64,000 bases of DNA from Candidatus Rifleibacteriota bacterium. Lineage in GTDB: Bacteria > Muiribacteriota > Ozemobacteria > Ozemobacterales > Ozemobacteraceae. The stretch covers positions 1 through 64,000 of the forward strand of contig JANJUX010000026.1 of the NCBI GenBank assembly GCA_024710355.1, written 5' to 3'. Of the stretch, positions 14,607 through 23,991 are shown piece by piece (positions within the stretch are counted from its first letter, which is position 1; every line of letters begins with the position of its first letter). The notes beneath the pieces were generated by a model that was given only the letters and a program-made list of their open reading frames with translations, was not told where the DNA came from and did no database searches. The translations under genes were made by a program, and so were the position numbers.

Positions 14607-16706
14607 GTGGTGTTAGCGATAAGGGTCAGATACCTGTCTTTAGTTCTGCTTCTGCTGGCTGTTCTTATGGCAGCTCAGACCGGCTCTGCCGAACCGAAGG
14701 TTCTGCGGGTTGTCAGCGACGACAATTACCCGCCCTATATTTTTCGCGACAAGTCAGGGGCCCTCGTCGGAATCATCGTCGACCAGTGGCGACTCTGGGA
14801 AAAAACGACCGGTGTCAGAGTCGAGCTGCACGCCTGCAAATGGACCGAAGCCCTGCAGCGCATGCATGACCGGGAATTTGACGTTATCGATACTATTTTT
14901 TTCAGCGAAGACCGGGCAAGGTTTTATGATTTTCTCGACCCCTATGCGGATATAGATGTACCGCTCTTTTTTCATAAAGATCTTTCGGCCATAAGAAACG
15001 CCGAAGATGCGGTTGGTTTTGCGGTTGGTGCCAAAGCCGGTGATAACGTCATTTCAATATTGAAGAAAGCCGGTGTTAATACCATCGTCGAATACCCGAG
15101 CTATGAAGCAGTGATGCGGGCCGCTGCCGATGGGGCCTGCAAAGTTTTCAGTGTCGATCGACCGCCGGCTTTTTATTACCTGAATCGCATGGGAGTCGTC
15201 GATCAGTTTCGTGAAACCGAGCCGCTGTATCGGGGGCAATTTCATCGTGCTGTTCATAAGGGCAATGCCGAGATTGCCGGCCTGGTACAGATGGGGTTCA
15301 ACGCGATTCCGAAAGCCGATCTCGATGCAATTAACGATTCGTGGCTCGGAAAAATGCTGCACCAGAATTCTTCGCAGCATTTCTGGCGACTTTTGTTCTA
15401 TGGCGGCTTTGTTGCTGCCATCGTAATTCTTTTTCTGGGTGTGTGGCTCGGCATGCTGCGCCGCATGGTCAGTCTGAGAACTTCAGAGCTGCTCTCTGCC
15501 AATGAGTCTCTGAAAAAGGAAATCAGCGAGCGCCAGAAAGCCGAAGAAGAGAAAGAACTGCTGCAGAATCAGCTGCAGCAGGCCATGAAGATGGAGGCGG
15601 TCGGCCGACTGGCAGGTGGTGTTGCTCATGATTTTAACAACCTGTTAACCGCTATCATTGGCAACGTCTCGCTGGCATCTATCGACCTTCCGGCTGACAG
15701 TCGCGTTGTCGGAAACCTTAACGAAATCGAGAAAGCTGCTCGCAGCGCCGCATTGCTGACCCAGCAGCTGCTTGCCTTTTCCCGTCGTCAGAATATCGAG
15801 CCAAAAGTGCTGAACATCAACGAAATCATTGCCAATCTTTACAAAATGCTTTGCAGTATGGCCGGTGAGCGTATCGAACTTCAACTGCTCACCGCCCGTG
15901 ACCTTGGCAATGTCATGCTCGACCCCGGGCAGTTCGAAAGAATTCTTATCAACCTGGTTTTGAATGCCCGCGATGCAATGCCTGACGGCGGCATCATCCG
16001 CATGACTACGGTCAATATCGTCCTTTCTGAGGCCGAATGCAGCCGCTGGCCCGATGTAAAGCCGGGTGATTACGTCCGTCTGACTTTCAGTGACAACGGC
16101 GTCGGCATGTCAGAGGAAGTCGTCGATCATCTTTTTGAGCCATTTTTTACCACCAAGCCGCGCGGACGCGGTACCGGCCTGGGTTTGTCGGCAATTTACG
16201 GCATCATCAGGCAGGCTGGCGGTTTTATCAATGTTTCTTCGACGCCCGGGAAAGGCACGATTTTTGAAATCTGCATGCCGGTAACCATGCGGCCGATCGA
16301 GCGTGAGGCACCGCCGTCTGAAAAGGTTGAAGGTGGCAATGAAACCGTGCTGCTGGTCGAAGACGAAGATATCGTCAGGTTTATCGGGGCGGAAATTTTG
16401 AAGAAGCTTGGTTACAACCTGATTGAGGCAGCCAATGGGCGAGAAGCTCTCGAAATCTTCAAAAAACACGGCAGCATAATCGATCTGATGCTGACCGATC
16501 TGATGATGCCGGGCATGACCGGCCGTGAACTGGCCGAAAAGGTCAGGGAGATAAGCCCCCGCACCCGCATTCTTTTCACTTCGGCCTGCACCGACGATGT
16601 TATCGACGGCCAGGAAATTGCCGACCAGGGGTTGAACTTTATTGCCAAACCCTTTTCGCTTGAGTCACTGGCAATCAAGATCCGCAGCGTTCTGTCGCGG
16701 CCCTGA
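14607..16706 (+). CDS. hybrid sensor histidine kinase with periplasmic solute-binding sensor domain
   Basis: Domain order in 699 residues: signal/anchor helix (1-28); SBP-bac-3 type periplasmic domain (about 33-250, opening LRVVSDDNYPPYIF); transmembrane helix (about 259-282); coiled coil; HisKA with phospho-acceptor H341 in GGVAHDFNN; HATPase with the G boxes DNGVGM and GTGLGLS; and a C-terminal receiver with D631 in LTDLMMPG. It should sense an amino-acid-like or other small ligand in the periplasm and phosphorylate its own receiver. No output regulator is adjacent. GTG is the start, with GAAAGGA upstream. It converges on the YiiX-like gene with only eight bases between stops. Confidence 0.92.
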   Translation: MVLAIRVRYLSLVLLLLAVLMAAQTGSAEPKVLRVVSDDNYPPYIFRDKSGALVGIIVDQWRLWEKTTGVRVELHACKWTEALQRMHDREFDVIDTIFFSEDRARFYDFLDPYADIDVPLFFHKDLSAIRNAEDAVGFAVGAKAGDNVISILKKAGVNTIVEYPSYEAVMRAAADGACKVFSVDRPPAFYYLNRMGVVDQFRETEPLYRGQFHRAVHKGNAEIAGLVQMGFNAIPKADLDAINDSWLGKMLHQNSSQHFWRLLFYGGFVAAIVILFLGVWLGMLRRMVSLRTSELLSANESLKKEISERQKAEEEKELLQNQLQQAMKMEAVGRLAGGVAHDFNNLLTAIIGNVSLASIDLPADSRVVGNLNEIEKAARSAALLTQQLLAFSRRQNIEPKVLNINEIIANLYKMLCSMAGERIELQLLTARDLGNVMLDPGQFERILINLVLNARDAMPDGGIIRMTTVNIVLSEAECSRWPDVKPGDYVRLTFSDNGVGMSEEVVDHLFEPFFTTKPRGRGTGLGLSAIYGIIRQAGGFINVSSTPGKGTIFEICMPVTMRPIEREAPPSEKVEGGNETVLLVEDEDIVRFIGAEILKKLGYNLIEAANGREALEIFKKHGSIIDLMLTDLMMPGMTGRELAEKVREISPRTRILFTSACTDDVIDGQEIADQGLNFIAKPFSLESLAIKIRSVLSRP

Positions 16707-16714
16707 AAAAAATA

Positions 16715-18316
16715 TCAGCGGGTATTTTTGCTTTTAAGACCGCCGATCCAGGTGCATGAGTCGGCGAACTCATCTTCGCCGGCAAAAACTGCCGTTTTCT
16801 TTGCCGGTATGCCTTTGACAAAGGCGATGAAGTCGAGTTGCCGGTCTGATCTTGTGCGGCGGTCGGCAAAGTCTTTTACGATAGAGTCTGCGGGAATACC
16901 GTAGTTACCAAGGCTTTTGACCATCGGAAAACGGAGACCGTGCCCGTCGACCTGACTGCTGTAAGCCTTGGTCACCAGTTCGGTGCAGACAAGCGACTGT
17001 TCGGTGTTGAAACTGAACTGAAAGTCATACTCGCGGCCGAAATACGAGAGCGCCAGCATGATTGCATGCGCTTTCGCAACTTTGCTCAGCCGTGGCCTGA
17101 CGGCGGCTACGTAGTCACAATGCAGGGCGCCTGGCAGCGAGTTGAGAACGATGCCCTCGCTGATCGCTTCCATGATGCAGCGCGGTTTGCCATCTGCCCG
17201 GTTCATGGTTTTCCAGGTGGTAAATGCTTTGTTGTAGCGCTTTTCGAGCAAGGCCGAAAAATTGCGGGCATCGTATCGCTTGCACCAGCGGCTTATTTCG
17301 GGGTCATTGTCGAAGGTGGCACTGATTTCGGCCGGTGTGCCTACATAGAGCAGGGCGTGCGGCCAGAAACCCGGCAGAAAGATGTTCGACAGATAATAAT
17401 CCTGACGCCCGACAAGAATGTCACCTGGCTGCAGCATACTGCCGAATTTTTCAAGCTGAGCGGCCGAAATCAGGCGAGAATGCCGGTTTTTGACGCGGGT
17501 GTCGCCAACCCAGGTGAAAAGCTCACGCTGCACCGGCAATACCAGTTCAAGCGACGCATTGATAAGGCTGCGGCTGAGAAATTTCCAGGTGGGGTCGCTG
17601 GCAACCTTGCGCGACAGGGTGTTGAGAAAATCGCTGTGGGCGAGCAGGTAGCTTGAAACCGTCTGTGGCAGAGCAGGGTCACCCGCCATATCGATTTCTT
17701 CGAAGTGCGAAATTCTGAAGCGATAGAGCTGTGCCAGATTCTCTGTGCTCAGAGATCTTTTGACCGCTTTGCTGAAAGACCCGGCCGGAATAGCGTATTC
17801 CGAGTTGCCTTCATTGAGCAGGTCTTCGAGGCCGCCACGGCGCGCAAGAAAGTTCATCATTTCAGAAACCATGATCACCTGAGCGAGCCTGGCCGACATG
17901 CCAAGGGCATACCCGGCAAAAAAGTTTCTGACTTTATCTTTGTGTCCAAAGATCAGCGGCACTTCATACTTGCGGCTGATAAAATTCAGATCGTCGAGAA
18001 AAGAGCGGTAAAGATTCCAGAAACGGTAAATCGGGCGCAAAGTTTCGTGATTTTTCAGGGTGTCTTTGCGCGAGAGGCGGTCTAGATACGAATTGTCGTG
18101 AAATGAGCCTTCGCAGAGCCTCTGAAGTTTGCCGGCCCGGTCGTTGAAAAGCTTCAGATCATCGGTAAGGTGGCGACGGTAAAGGCTTTCTGCCGAACGG
18201 CTGCCCTCGATTATCGTCTGTTCGAAAGAAAACGGCCCGAGTTCGGCGGCTGGGGCCCACGAACCGCAACAAAGCACCAGAACGACTATGAGAAGCATTC
18301 GCTGCGAAAATTTCAT
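16715..18316 (-). CDS. exported YiiX/YaeF-like permuted papain-fold hydrolase
   Basis: A signal peptide (1-23) and a roughly 260-residue helical N-terminal region precede a C-terminal domain of the permuted papain-like (YiiX/YaeF, NlpC/P60-related) family. LQPGDILVGRQ opens it, H320 lies in FWPHALLYVG and C444 in SLVCTELVTKAY, the expected histidine-then-cysteine order of a permuted enzyme. Such enzymes hydrolyse amide or ester bonds; substrates proposed for the family include peptidoglycan and lipids. The long helical N-terminal extension is not usual for YiiX (about 200 residues). It is a single gene on its strand. Confidence 0.75.
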   Translation of the reverse strand: MKFSQRMLLIVVLVLCCGSWAPAAELGPFSFEQTIIEGSRSAESLYRRHLTDDLKLFNDRAGKLQRLCEGSFHDNSYLDRLSRKDTLKNHETLRPIYRFWNLYRSFLDDLNFISRKYEVPLIFGHKDKVRNFFAGYALGMSARLAQVIMVSEMMNFLARRGGLEDLLNEGNSEYAIPAGSFSKAVKRSLSTENLAQLYRFRISHFEEIDMAGDPALPQTVSSYLLAHSDFLNTLSRKVASDPTWKFLSRSLINASLELVLPVQRELFTWVGDTRVKNRHSRLISAAQLEKFGSMLQPGDILVGRQDYYLSNIFLPGFWPHALLYVGTPAEISATFDNDPEISRWCKRYDARNFSALLEKRYNKAFTTWKTMNRADGKPRCIMEAISEGIVLNSLPGALHCDYVAAVRPRLSKVAKAHAIMLALSYFGREYDFQFSFNTEQSLVCTELVTKAYSSQVDGHGLRFPMVKSLGNYGIPADSIVKDFADRRTRSDRQLDFIAFVKGIPAKKTAVFAGEDEFADSCTWIGGLKSKNTR

Positions 18317-18406
18317 TTTTAATCTCCGAAAGACTCTCGAAAATTCAACCAGATGTACACCTCATTATACCCACCTGCAGATTCTACGGCAATACCCCGA
18401 CAAAAA

Positions 18407-18435
18407 ATGCCGCACCAGTAGGTCTGATGCGGCAT
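18407..18435 (-). terminator. rho-independent terminator of the symporter gene
   Basis: ATGCCGCA (18407-18414) pairs with TGCGGCAT (18428-18435). On the minus strand the stem is followed directly by TTTTTTG. It lies 22 bases after the symporter stop. Confidence 0.85.
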
Positions 18436-18457
18436 GGTCGAACGATTTATCCGTTTA

Positions 18458-19873
18458 TCAGGCAAAAACGCCCTGTATAAAAACAATGCCAATCGCAATT
18501 GGGGCGATCCACTTGATCAGAAATACCCAGACCGGCGCCAGAGCGAAGTTGATTTTTCCGTCATTGGTAACTTCTTTTATCGCATCGGTATAGGCAAGTT
18601 CCCAGGTGATGATGGTTTTGCCATCATCTGTTTTATAGATGCGCTGTTCGCGGTAAAGGCCCCAGATCCAGCCGACGAAGACACTCAGGAAAATGCCGCC
18701 GAGCGGCAGCAGCACGTTGGTAGCCAGAAAGTCTACCGAGTCGAGAATGTTTTTTCCCTTGATCAGTGTAATGTGCGACCACGGACCCTGGCTGAGTGAA
18801 CACGGAATGCCGAGAAGGAAAATCAGGGCAGAAATCAGGTAGGTCGCTTTCTTCCTTGTCCATTTCCATTCATCGACGGCATAAGATACACAGACTTCGA
18901 GCAGCGAAATCGATGAAGTAACTGCGGCAAACAGCGCCAGAACGAAAAAGGCGACGCCAACGAGCGAACCCATCGGCATTTTCGAAAAGACCGCCGGCAG
19001 GGTGATGAAGAGAAGGCCCGGGCCAGCGCTTGGCGAGAACCCGAAAGCGAATACGGCCGGCAGAATGGCCAGACCGGCAAGCAAAGCGACGCCCGTGTCG
19101 ATCAGAGGTATGATCATCGAACTCTGCGGAATGTTTTCGTCTTTGCTGAGGTAGCTGCCGTAAGTGATCATGCAGCCCATACCCAGACTGAGAGAGAAGA
19201 AAACCTGGCCGAGGGCCGACAGGATAACGCCACCGTTGATTTTTGAAAAATCGGGGGTCAGAAAGAACCTGATGCCTTCCATGGCGCCGTCGAGGGTTAC
19301 GGAACGCAGCACAACCAGCACCAGAATAACGAAGAGTGAAGGCATCATGATCTTTGAGTATTTTTCGATGCCGTTCTGGATGCCGCCGATTACAATCCCG
19401 AGAGTGATCAGCATGAAAATGGCATGGTAGAAAATCGGCATGCCGGCAGACGAGATAAATTCGCTGAACATACCGCCGAGCACCATCACATCAGCGGTGT
19501 TGAAGCTGCCTGAAGCGGCCTTTACCAGATAGCTGATGATCCAGCCGCCGACAACGCTGTAGAACGACAGAATCAGAAAACCGGCAAGCACACCCAGGCT
19601 GCCGACCCAGCCCCAGTTTGCCTTGATCTTGCGATAGGCGCCGATCGCATTTAGCTGAGCGTAACGACCCACCGCTATTTCTGCCATCATCAGCGTAAAA
19701 CCGACGACGAACAGAATCACCAGGTAGACAAGAACGAAGGCACCACCGCCGTTCTGCCCGGCCAGAAAAGGAAACTTCCAGAGGTTGCCAAGACCCACGG
19801 CCGAACCGGCCGCCGCCATGATAAACCCAAGCTTTGAACCCCATTGATCTCTTTGTGTTTCTGAACTTTGCAT
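18458..19873 (-). CDS. neurotransmitter:sodium symporter (NSS/SNF) family transporter
   Basis: A 471-residue membrane protein with about 11-12 hydrophobic segments and the NSS signature in helix 1: GSAVGLGNLWKFPF, the unwound sodium and substrate site, followed by NGGGAFVLVYL. LeuT-fold NSS proteins of bacteria import amino acids or tryptophan-like amines using sodium. The remaining helices (TYGSYLSKDENI and FVLALFAAVTSSISLLE, helix 8) retain the usual sodium-coordinating pattern. It has its own terminator and is flanked by intergenic DNA on both sides, so it is probably monocistronic. The substrate is not predictable. Confidence 0.93.
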   Translation of the reverse strand: MQSSETQRDQWGSKLGFIMAAAGSAVGLGNLWKFPFLAGQNGGGAFVLVYLVILFVVGFTLMMAEIAVGRYAQLNAIGAYRKIKANWGWVGSLGVLAGFLILSFYSVVGGWIISYLVKAASGSFNTADVMVLGGMFSEFISSAGMPIFYHAIFMLITLGIVIGGIQNGIEKYSKIMMPSLFVILVLVVLRSVTLDGAMEGIRFFLTPDFSKINGGVILSALGQVFFSLSLGMGCMITYGSYLSKDENIPQSSMIIPLIDTGVALLAGLAILPAVFAFGFSPSAGPGLLFITLPAVFSKMPMGSLVGVAFFVLALFAAVTSSISLLEVCVSYAVDEWKWTRKKATYLISALIFLLGIPCSLSQGPWSHITLIKGKNILDSVDFLATNVLLPLGGIFLSVFVGWIWGLYREQRIYKTDDGKTIITWELAYTDAIKEVTNDGKINFALAPVWVFLIKWIAPIAIGIVFIQGVFA

Positions 19874-19992
19874 GCAATCTCTCTAAAACTCTGAATTTAC
19901 TCCTGACTGAGCGCAGCCGGAGCGCCTGCAAGCATACAGAAAAAATACCCGGAATTCCAGAAAAAAATGTCAGAAAAAATATCAAAAAAATA

Positions 19993-20024
19993 AGCCGAAG
20001 GCAGATTTAAGCCTGCCTTCGGCT
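19993..20024 (-). terminator. rho-independent terminator of the CigR-like gene
   Basis: A perfect 12-bp stem (AGCCGAAGGCAG, 19993-20004; partner 20013-20024) with an 8-base loop is followed on the minus strand by TTATTTTTTTGAT. It lies 33 bases after the stop at 20057. Confidence 0.92.
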
Positions 20025-20056
20025 GTTGCGCCTGTTAGAGAGCTTTTTTGCTGACT

Positions 20057-20563
20057 TCAGAATTTCAGATCGAAAACATCGGCGATGGTTTTAGTCGCTT
20101 CAAGCAGTCTGACAACTTTTCCGCCGATGGTTACCAGAATTGTTCCTTCCGGCTGCGGCGGCAGCTCATACAGAATGTAGGGCGGCAGTGGGGTTACCTG
20201 CTGATAAAGATTGCCAGGAAAGGTTTTGCCTCTGGCGAGCTTTTTCTGCCATCCGGGTGGCAGTCGCTTGCCGCGGGCAACATTCTTCGCCAGACCGGGT
20301 GGAAGTCTCTGGTCGGTCGGCGCTGGTGCCGGTGGCAGAGCGATGATTTTATCGGCATGGCGCAGAAGAATACCCTTTTCTGGTATCGAAAGCTGAACTT
20401 TCAGCCAGGGTTCTTTGTCGCCGGCGTTTTCACGATAATACTCAGAATTATGCTGTCGGTAGCCTGAGTTCCCGGGCTGTTTTTTGCCGGGTTTTGCCGT
20501 GACGGCGTCAGCCGAACCCAGGATTACCAGAAGGGCGAGAACGACACTCAAAGGTCTTTTCAT
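20057..20563 (-). CDS. exported RcnB/CigR-like protein
   Basis: A 168-residue protein with a signal peptide (1-23). The mature part carries paired motifs LPPGLAKNVARGKRLPPGW and KKLARG, then LPPYILYELPPQPEGT and a C-terminal IGGKVVRLLEATKTIADVF. This order matches the RcnB/CigR family, which includes the Salmonella anti-virulence regulator CigR and the periplasmic nickel/cobalt homeostasis protein RcnB. Neither role can be transferred here. It is single, with a strong terminator. Confidence 0.75.
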   Translation of the reverse strand: MKRPLSVVLALLVILGSADAVTAKPGKKQPGNSGYRQHNSEYYRENAGDKEPWLKVQLSIPEKGILLRHADKIIALPPAPAPTDQRLPPGLAKNVARGKRLPPGWQKKLARGKTFPGNLYQQVTPLPPYILYELPPQPEGTILVTIGGKVVRLLEATKTIADVFDLKF

Positions 20564-20590
20564 AATTTTTCTCCTTATTCTCTTGTTAAA

Positions 20591-22090
20591 TCAGAACGGA
20601 AATTCGTTTTCGGCTTTGGGGGCCAGTTTTTCCTGCTCGGGCAAAGTGATCATCGTCTGCTCTGCCACGGGTTTGACAATGATGGCTTTGTCGGGCCGCA
20701 CCGGGCAGATATGTTCGCAGCTGCCGCAGCCGATGCAGATCGACGGGTCGGTCTGTGGAATCATCAGGTTGTTGCGGTACGGCACCATGCGTACCGCCTG
20801 GGTCGGGCAGTGCTCGGCGCAGGCGCCACAGTCGGTACCGTTGGTTTCGACGACGCAGAGATTCTGCTTATAAACCACTTCACCAATTTTGAGAAACTTT
20901 TTATGTTCGGTCATTATTGGCTTGATGGCCATTACCGGGCATATCTGCGAACAGAGATTGCAGTTCTGTTCGCACATGCCGAGATCGAAAACCAGCGATG
21001 GCTGCTGCAGGCTGCGCAGGCCAGTGCCGGACGAGGAAGGTCTGATGACCGATGAGGGACAGGCGGCAACGCAGAGATGACACGAAATGCAGCGACTGCT
21101 GAAATCTTTATGGTTACCGGCGCCCGGTGGCAGAATCGTATCCGCAGCCGGCGCTGACTGGAACTTGACCGGCAGAAAATACCCGGCCGCCGCCGCTGCC
21201 AGACCGCCGACAAAGGCCCGGCGACCGTTCGAGGTTGGTGCTGAGGTTTTTGTGTGCTTGTTAGCACCGGCTTTAAGAAGGATGCCGCTGAGCCGGCAGC
21301 TGTCGAGGCAGTTGAAGCAGGCGATACAGCGCGAATTGTCGATCGTCTTTGTGGCGGCATCGATGCAGCCGGCTTTGCAGATTTTTTCACAGACTCCGCA
21401 GCTGACGCACTTCTCTGTGTCGATGACGACTTTGACCATTGAATGGCCGGCAATCATTCGCAATACCGCGCCGACGGGGCAGAGAGAGTTACAGTAGACC
21501 CGTCCCCAGCGCCAGCAGAGAATAAACAGCAGCAGGGTCATGGCCACCACAATCGCGGTGCCGGCCACATCGAATGCCTTTAAAGACGCCATGCCCAGCC
21601 AGTTTACACTGTCGCCGAAAAATGAGCTTTTGTATTTAAAGAGAACCGCCGCCAGTGGCTGAAAAACTCCGGCGAAAATGCGCCCGCCGGCAGCGAAGGG
21701 CTCCAATAAAGCTGTCGGCAGCATGTAACCGGCAAGCCAGGTGCCGCCAACCATAGCTGCCACAATGGCATGCAATACAGCGAGTGATGGCAGAGTGCGG
21801 TAACCGGTTTTGCCGATCAGTCGGCGCAGGCGCAGCATCAGGTCCTGAACCAGACCGAGCGGGCAGATGACCGAACAGTAAACTCTGCCGAACAGCGCTG
21901 TGAAAATTAAAATGCCGGCAATCACAACAGCAGACGACCACATGAAAGGGGCGGTAAGGGCGGGCGCAAACTGTGGCAGCCCGATCGCTGCCAGCAGGCT
22001 GCCGAAACTGTCGAATCGGACAAAAACCAGAACGAAAATCGCAAACACCGCCATTGCCAGAAGCTGGCGGACTCTTTTTAAATAAGACAT
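20591..22090 (-). CDS. NapH/YccM-like membrane polyferredoxin
   Basis: This 499-residue protein has about five transmembrane helices, each half bearing the GRVYC-x-x-x-CP motif of NapH-type proteins (GRVYCSVICPLG and GRVYCNSLCPVG). It then has a chain of 4Fe-4S sites: CVSCGVCEKIC, CIACFNCLDSC, CISCHLCVAACP, CNLCSQICP, CGACAEHCP and CIGCGSCEHICP. It should pass electrons across or along the membrane from the quinone pool or a cytosolic donor. The DUF362 gene starts upstream on the same strand with a 15-base gap, suggesting a two-gene redox operon. The acceptor is unknown. Confidence 0.88.
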   Translation of the reverse strand: MSYLKRVRQLLAMAVFAIFVLVFVRFDSFGSLLAAIGLPQFAPALTAPFMWSSAVVIAGILIFTALFGRVYCSVICPLGLVQDLMLRLRRLIGKTGYRTLPSLAVLHAIVAAMVGGTWLAGYMLPTALLEPFAAGGRIFAGVFQPLAAVLFKYKSSFFGDSVNWLGMASLKAFDVAGTAIVVAMTLLLFILCWRWGRVYCNSLCPVGAVLRMIAGHSMVKVVIDTEKCVSCGVCEKICKAGCIDAATKTIDNSRCIACFNCLDSCRLSGILLKAGANKHTKTSAPTSNGRRAFVGGLAAAAAGYFLPVKFQSAPAADTILPPGAGNHKDFSSRCISCHLCVAACPSSVIRPSSSGTGLRSLQQPSLVFDLGMCEQNCNLCSQICPVMAIKPIMTEHKKFLKIGEVVYKQNLCVVETNGTDCGACAEHCPTQAVRMVPYRNNLMIPQTDPSICIGCGSCEHICPVRPDKAIIVKPVAEQTMITLPEQEKLAPKAENEFPF

Positions 22091-22105
22091 GCCGCTTAAC
22101 CCGGC

Positions 22106-23032
22106 TTACATGGTCAGACGCTCGATACGCAGCTTGTCGAGCGCATTGCTGCCAGTTCCGTGCTCAACGGCTTTGGCAATGTAGGCGATTTCCTGCTGGT
22201 CGACCTCAAGAATTCTGGCAGCGGCCACATCTATGGCAACCATGTCTGTCGACAGCAGGAGCATTTTGCGGGTCACCAGGTCATCGGTCGAGACACCGCG
22301 CGGCCCGTTGCGCATCATGACGTTATAAGCGTCGACGACGTTAAGTGTTGGTTTTTTCGCGATTGTGGTGAAATCGGCGATGCACTGGTGCAGATCGTTG
22401 CTGTGATAATAACGCCGGTCGAAGATGACACCCATGAGATTCTTCATGGCGGCGGTCATTCTCGCGCCACCGTGGTGTTTCAGAATCGGAACATTGATGA
22501 TCACATCACTGTCGAGCCAGGCCTGATGCACCGTCGTCTTTTTGAGAACCTTGCCGGCCGGCACGTCGACCGGGGTGAAGAGGCTCTCTTCATGTGCCAT
22601 CAACATTTTGCCGCCGGCCTCTTTGACCGCAGTTTCGATGCCACTGTTGCCATAACAGGCCTGCCAGTGATTGCAGGTATTGTCGAAAACCCTGACTTCA
22701 GCCGCACCGGCTTTGAGACAAAGCTCGACAATACGCTTTACCAGCTCGGGCGAAGTGTTGGCGCCTTCTTCGGGCTTTTTATCCCAGCCGATGTTCGGCT
22801 TGACGAGAACCTTCTGACCCTGTCTGACAAAACGTTCGATGCCGCCGGCCGCCGCAATGGCCCGGTCGAACATCGCCGCCGGAGTGCCACCGGCAACCCC
22901 GACGAGATCCGGAAACCCGCCACTTGCCACCGCCGCGGGCGCCGCTTCTTCGGCGGCAAGCGCCAGAGGAAATTTCAGATTGTATGAAGCCGCTATCGTC
23001 GATAAAAGGGCGATAAATTTTCTTCTGTCCAT
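22106..23032 (-). CDS. DUF362 family protein with Tat-like signal
   Basis: The start at 23032 is chosen because GGGGAGG lies just upstream; an in-frame methionine 18 codons earlier has no such site. The N-terminus MDRRKFIALLSTIAAS is Tat-like, with paired arginines and a weak hydrophobic stretch. The rest is DUF362: GQKVLVKPNIGW, DVIINVPILKHHGGARMTAA and AAMKNLMGVI. DUF362 proteins are often linked to ferredoxins and iron-sulfur chemistry, but the reaction is unknown. It is co-transcribed with the polyferredoxin and divergent from tatC, which would supply its exporter. Confidence 0.85.
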   Translation of the reverse strand: MDRRKFIALLSTIAASYNLKFPLALAAEEAAPAAVASGGFPDLVGVAGGTPAAMFDRAIAAAGGIERFVRQGQKVLVKPNIGWDKKPEEGANTSPELVKRIVELCLKAGAAEVRVFDNTCNHWQACYGNSGIETAVKEAGGKMLMAHEESLFTPVDVPAGKVLKKTTVHQAWLDSDVIINVPILKHHGGARMTAAMKNLMGVIFDRRYYHSNDLHQCIADFTTIAKKPTLNVVDAYNVMMRNGPRGVSTDDLVTRKMLLLSTDMVAIDVAAARILEVDQQEIAYIAKAVEHGTGSNALDKLRIERLTM

Positions 23033-23104
23033 GGTGCCTCCCCGTAATATTCGTTGCGTCAGCAGAAGGGAAAAAAGGCGCAGCAAAAGATCTTGTTATA
23101 GTAA

Positions 23105-23134
23105 ATGATATATTCCATCCGAGCCGTTAGTCAA
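23105..23134 (-). promoter_or_regulatory. candidate promoter of the DUF362-polyferredoxin operon
   Basis: Read on the minus strand, TTGACT (23129-23134) and TATCAT (23105-23110) are separated by 18 bases, about 70 bases before the DUF362 start. Confidence 0.5.
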
Positions 23135-23196
23135 ACGAAAGATGTTTTTGATTCGCCGCCTCTCTGTTATCATCGTTGAGTAGATAACTTGGTCAG

Positions 23197-23928
23197 GTGG
23201 TGCAGATGCTGCAGGGTGAACACAAAGAAGGCTCGTTCGTCGAGCACCTCGAAGAGCTGCGCTGGGCGATCATCAGGTCGCTGATCAGCGTCGTGGTGCT
23301 TTTTCCGCTGGCCTTCTATTTTTCCGGTGACCTGACGGCCATGCTCGTCGGCAGATTCTGCCCGCCAGGTCTCAAACTGCGCTACTTCTCGCCAGTCGAA
23401 CCTCTGCTGGTGCAGCTGAAAATGGCGATGTACCTGGCAATTATCGTTGCGGCGCCCTATATTCTCAAGCAGGTCTGGGGTTTCGTCGCCCCCGGCCTTT
23501 ATCTCAGGGAAAGGCGTCTCGCCGGCGGGTTGCTGCTGGCCAGCTGCCTGTTGTTCATTGTCGGCGGCGCCTTCGCTATGATTCTGATTCTGCCGGTGGT
23601 CATGAACTTTTCGGTCGGCTTTCAGAGCGCCTGGCTCGAACCGTCGATCGGTTTTGAGCAGTTCGTCAATCTCACCGGCCTTCTCGCCATAAGCTTCGGG
23701 GCCATGTTTCAATGCCCGGCGGCGGTTTTCATCCTCATACGAACCGGTATCGTAAGTTATGAAAAACTGGCATCGCTGCGCCCGGTCATCATCGTCGTCA
23801 TTTTTATTCTCTCAGCCATCCTGACGCCACCAGACGCAGTCAGTCAGCTTTTGATGGGTATCCCCACCTGGCTGCTTTTCGAACTTGGTCTGCTGCTCGC
23901 CCGCTTCGCCGCACCCCGCGGCAGCTGA
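23197..23928 (+). CDS. tatC: Sec-independent protein translocase TatC
   Basis: The 243-residue protein has six hydrophobic segments and the TatC signatures: an N-terminal FVEHLEELRWAIIRS (binding site for the twin-arginine signal, with the conserved E and LR), FSPVEPLLVQLKMAMY, and FVAPGLYLRERR. GTG at 23197 is the listed start; an ATG three codons in is equally possible. tatA/B genes are not in the window. The divergent neighbour carries a Tat-like signal, so a functional link is likely. The next gene follows after 63 bases with its own possible promoter. Confidence 0.95.
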   Translation: MVQMLQGEHKEGSFVEHLEELRWAIIRSLISVVVLFPLAFYFSGDLTAMLVGRFCPPGLKLRYFSPVEPLLVQLKMAMYLAIIVAAPYILKQVWGFVAPGLYLRERRLAGGLLLASCLLFIVGGAFAMILILPVVMNFSVGFQSAWLEPSIGFEQFVNLTGLLAISFGAMFQCPAAVFILIRTGIVSYEKLASLRPVIIVVIFILSAILTPPDAVSQLLMGIPTWLLFELGLLLARFAAPRGS

Positions 23929-23931
23929 TTT

Positions 23932-23960
23932 TTGCGCCAGGCGGCGAAATTGTGTATATT
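23932..23960 (+). promoter_or_regulatory. candidate promoter of the FtsH-MoxR operon
   Basis: TTGCGC (23932-23937) and TATATT (23955-23960) lie 17 bases apart, 31 bases before the AAA protease start. The -10 is good and the -35 is poor. Confidence 0.4.
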
Positions 23961-23991
23961 GATGAATAAATTGCCCTGATGGAGATGGATA

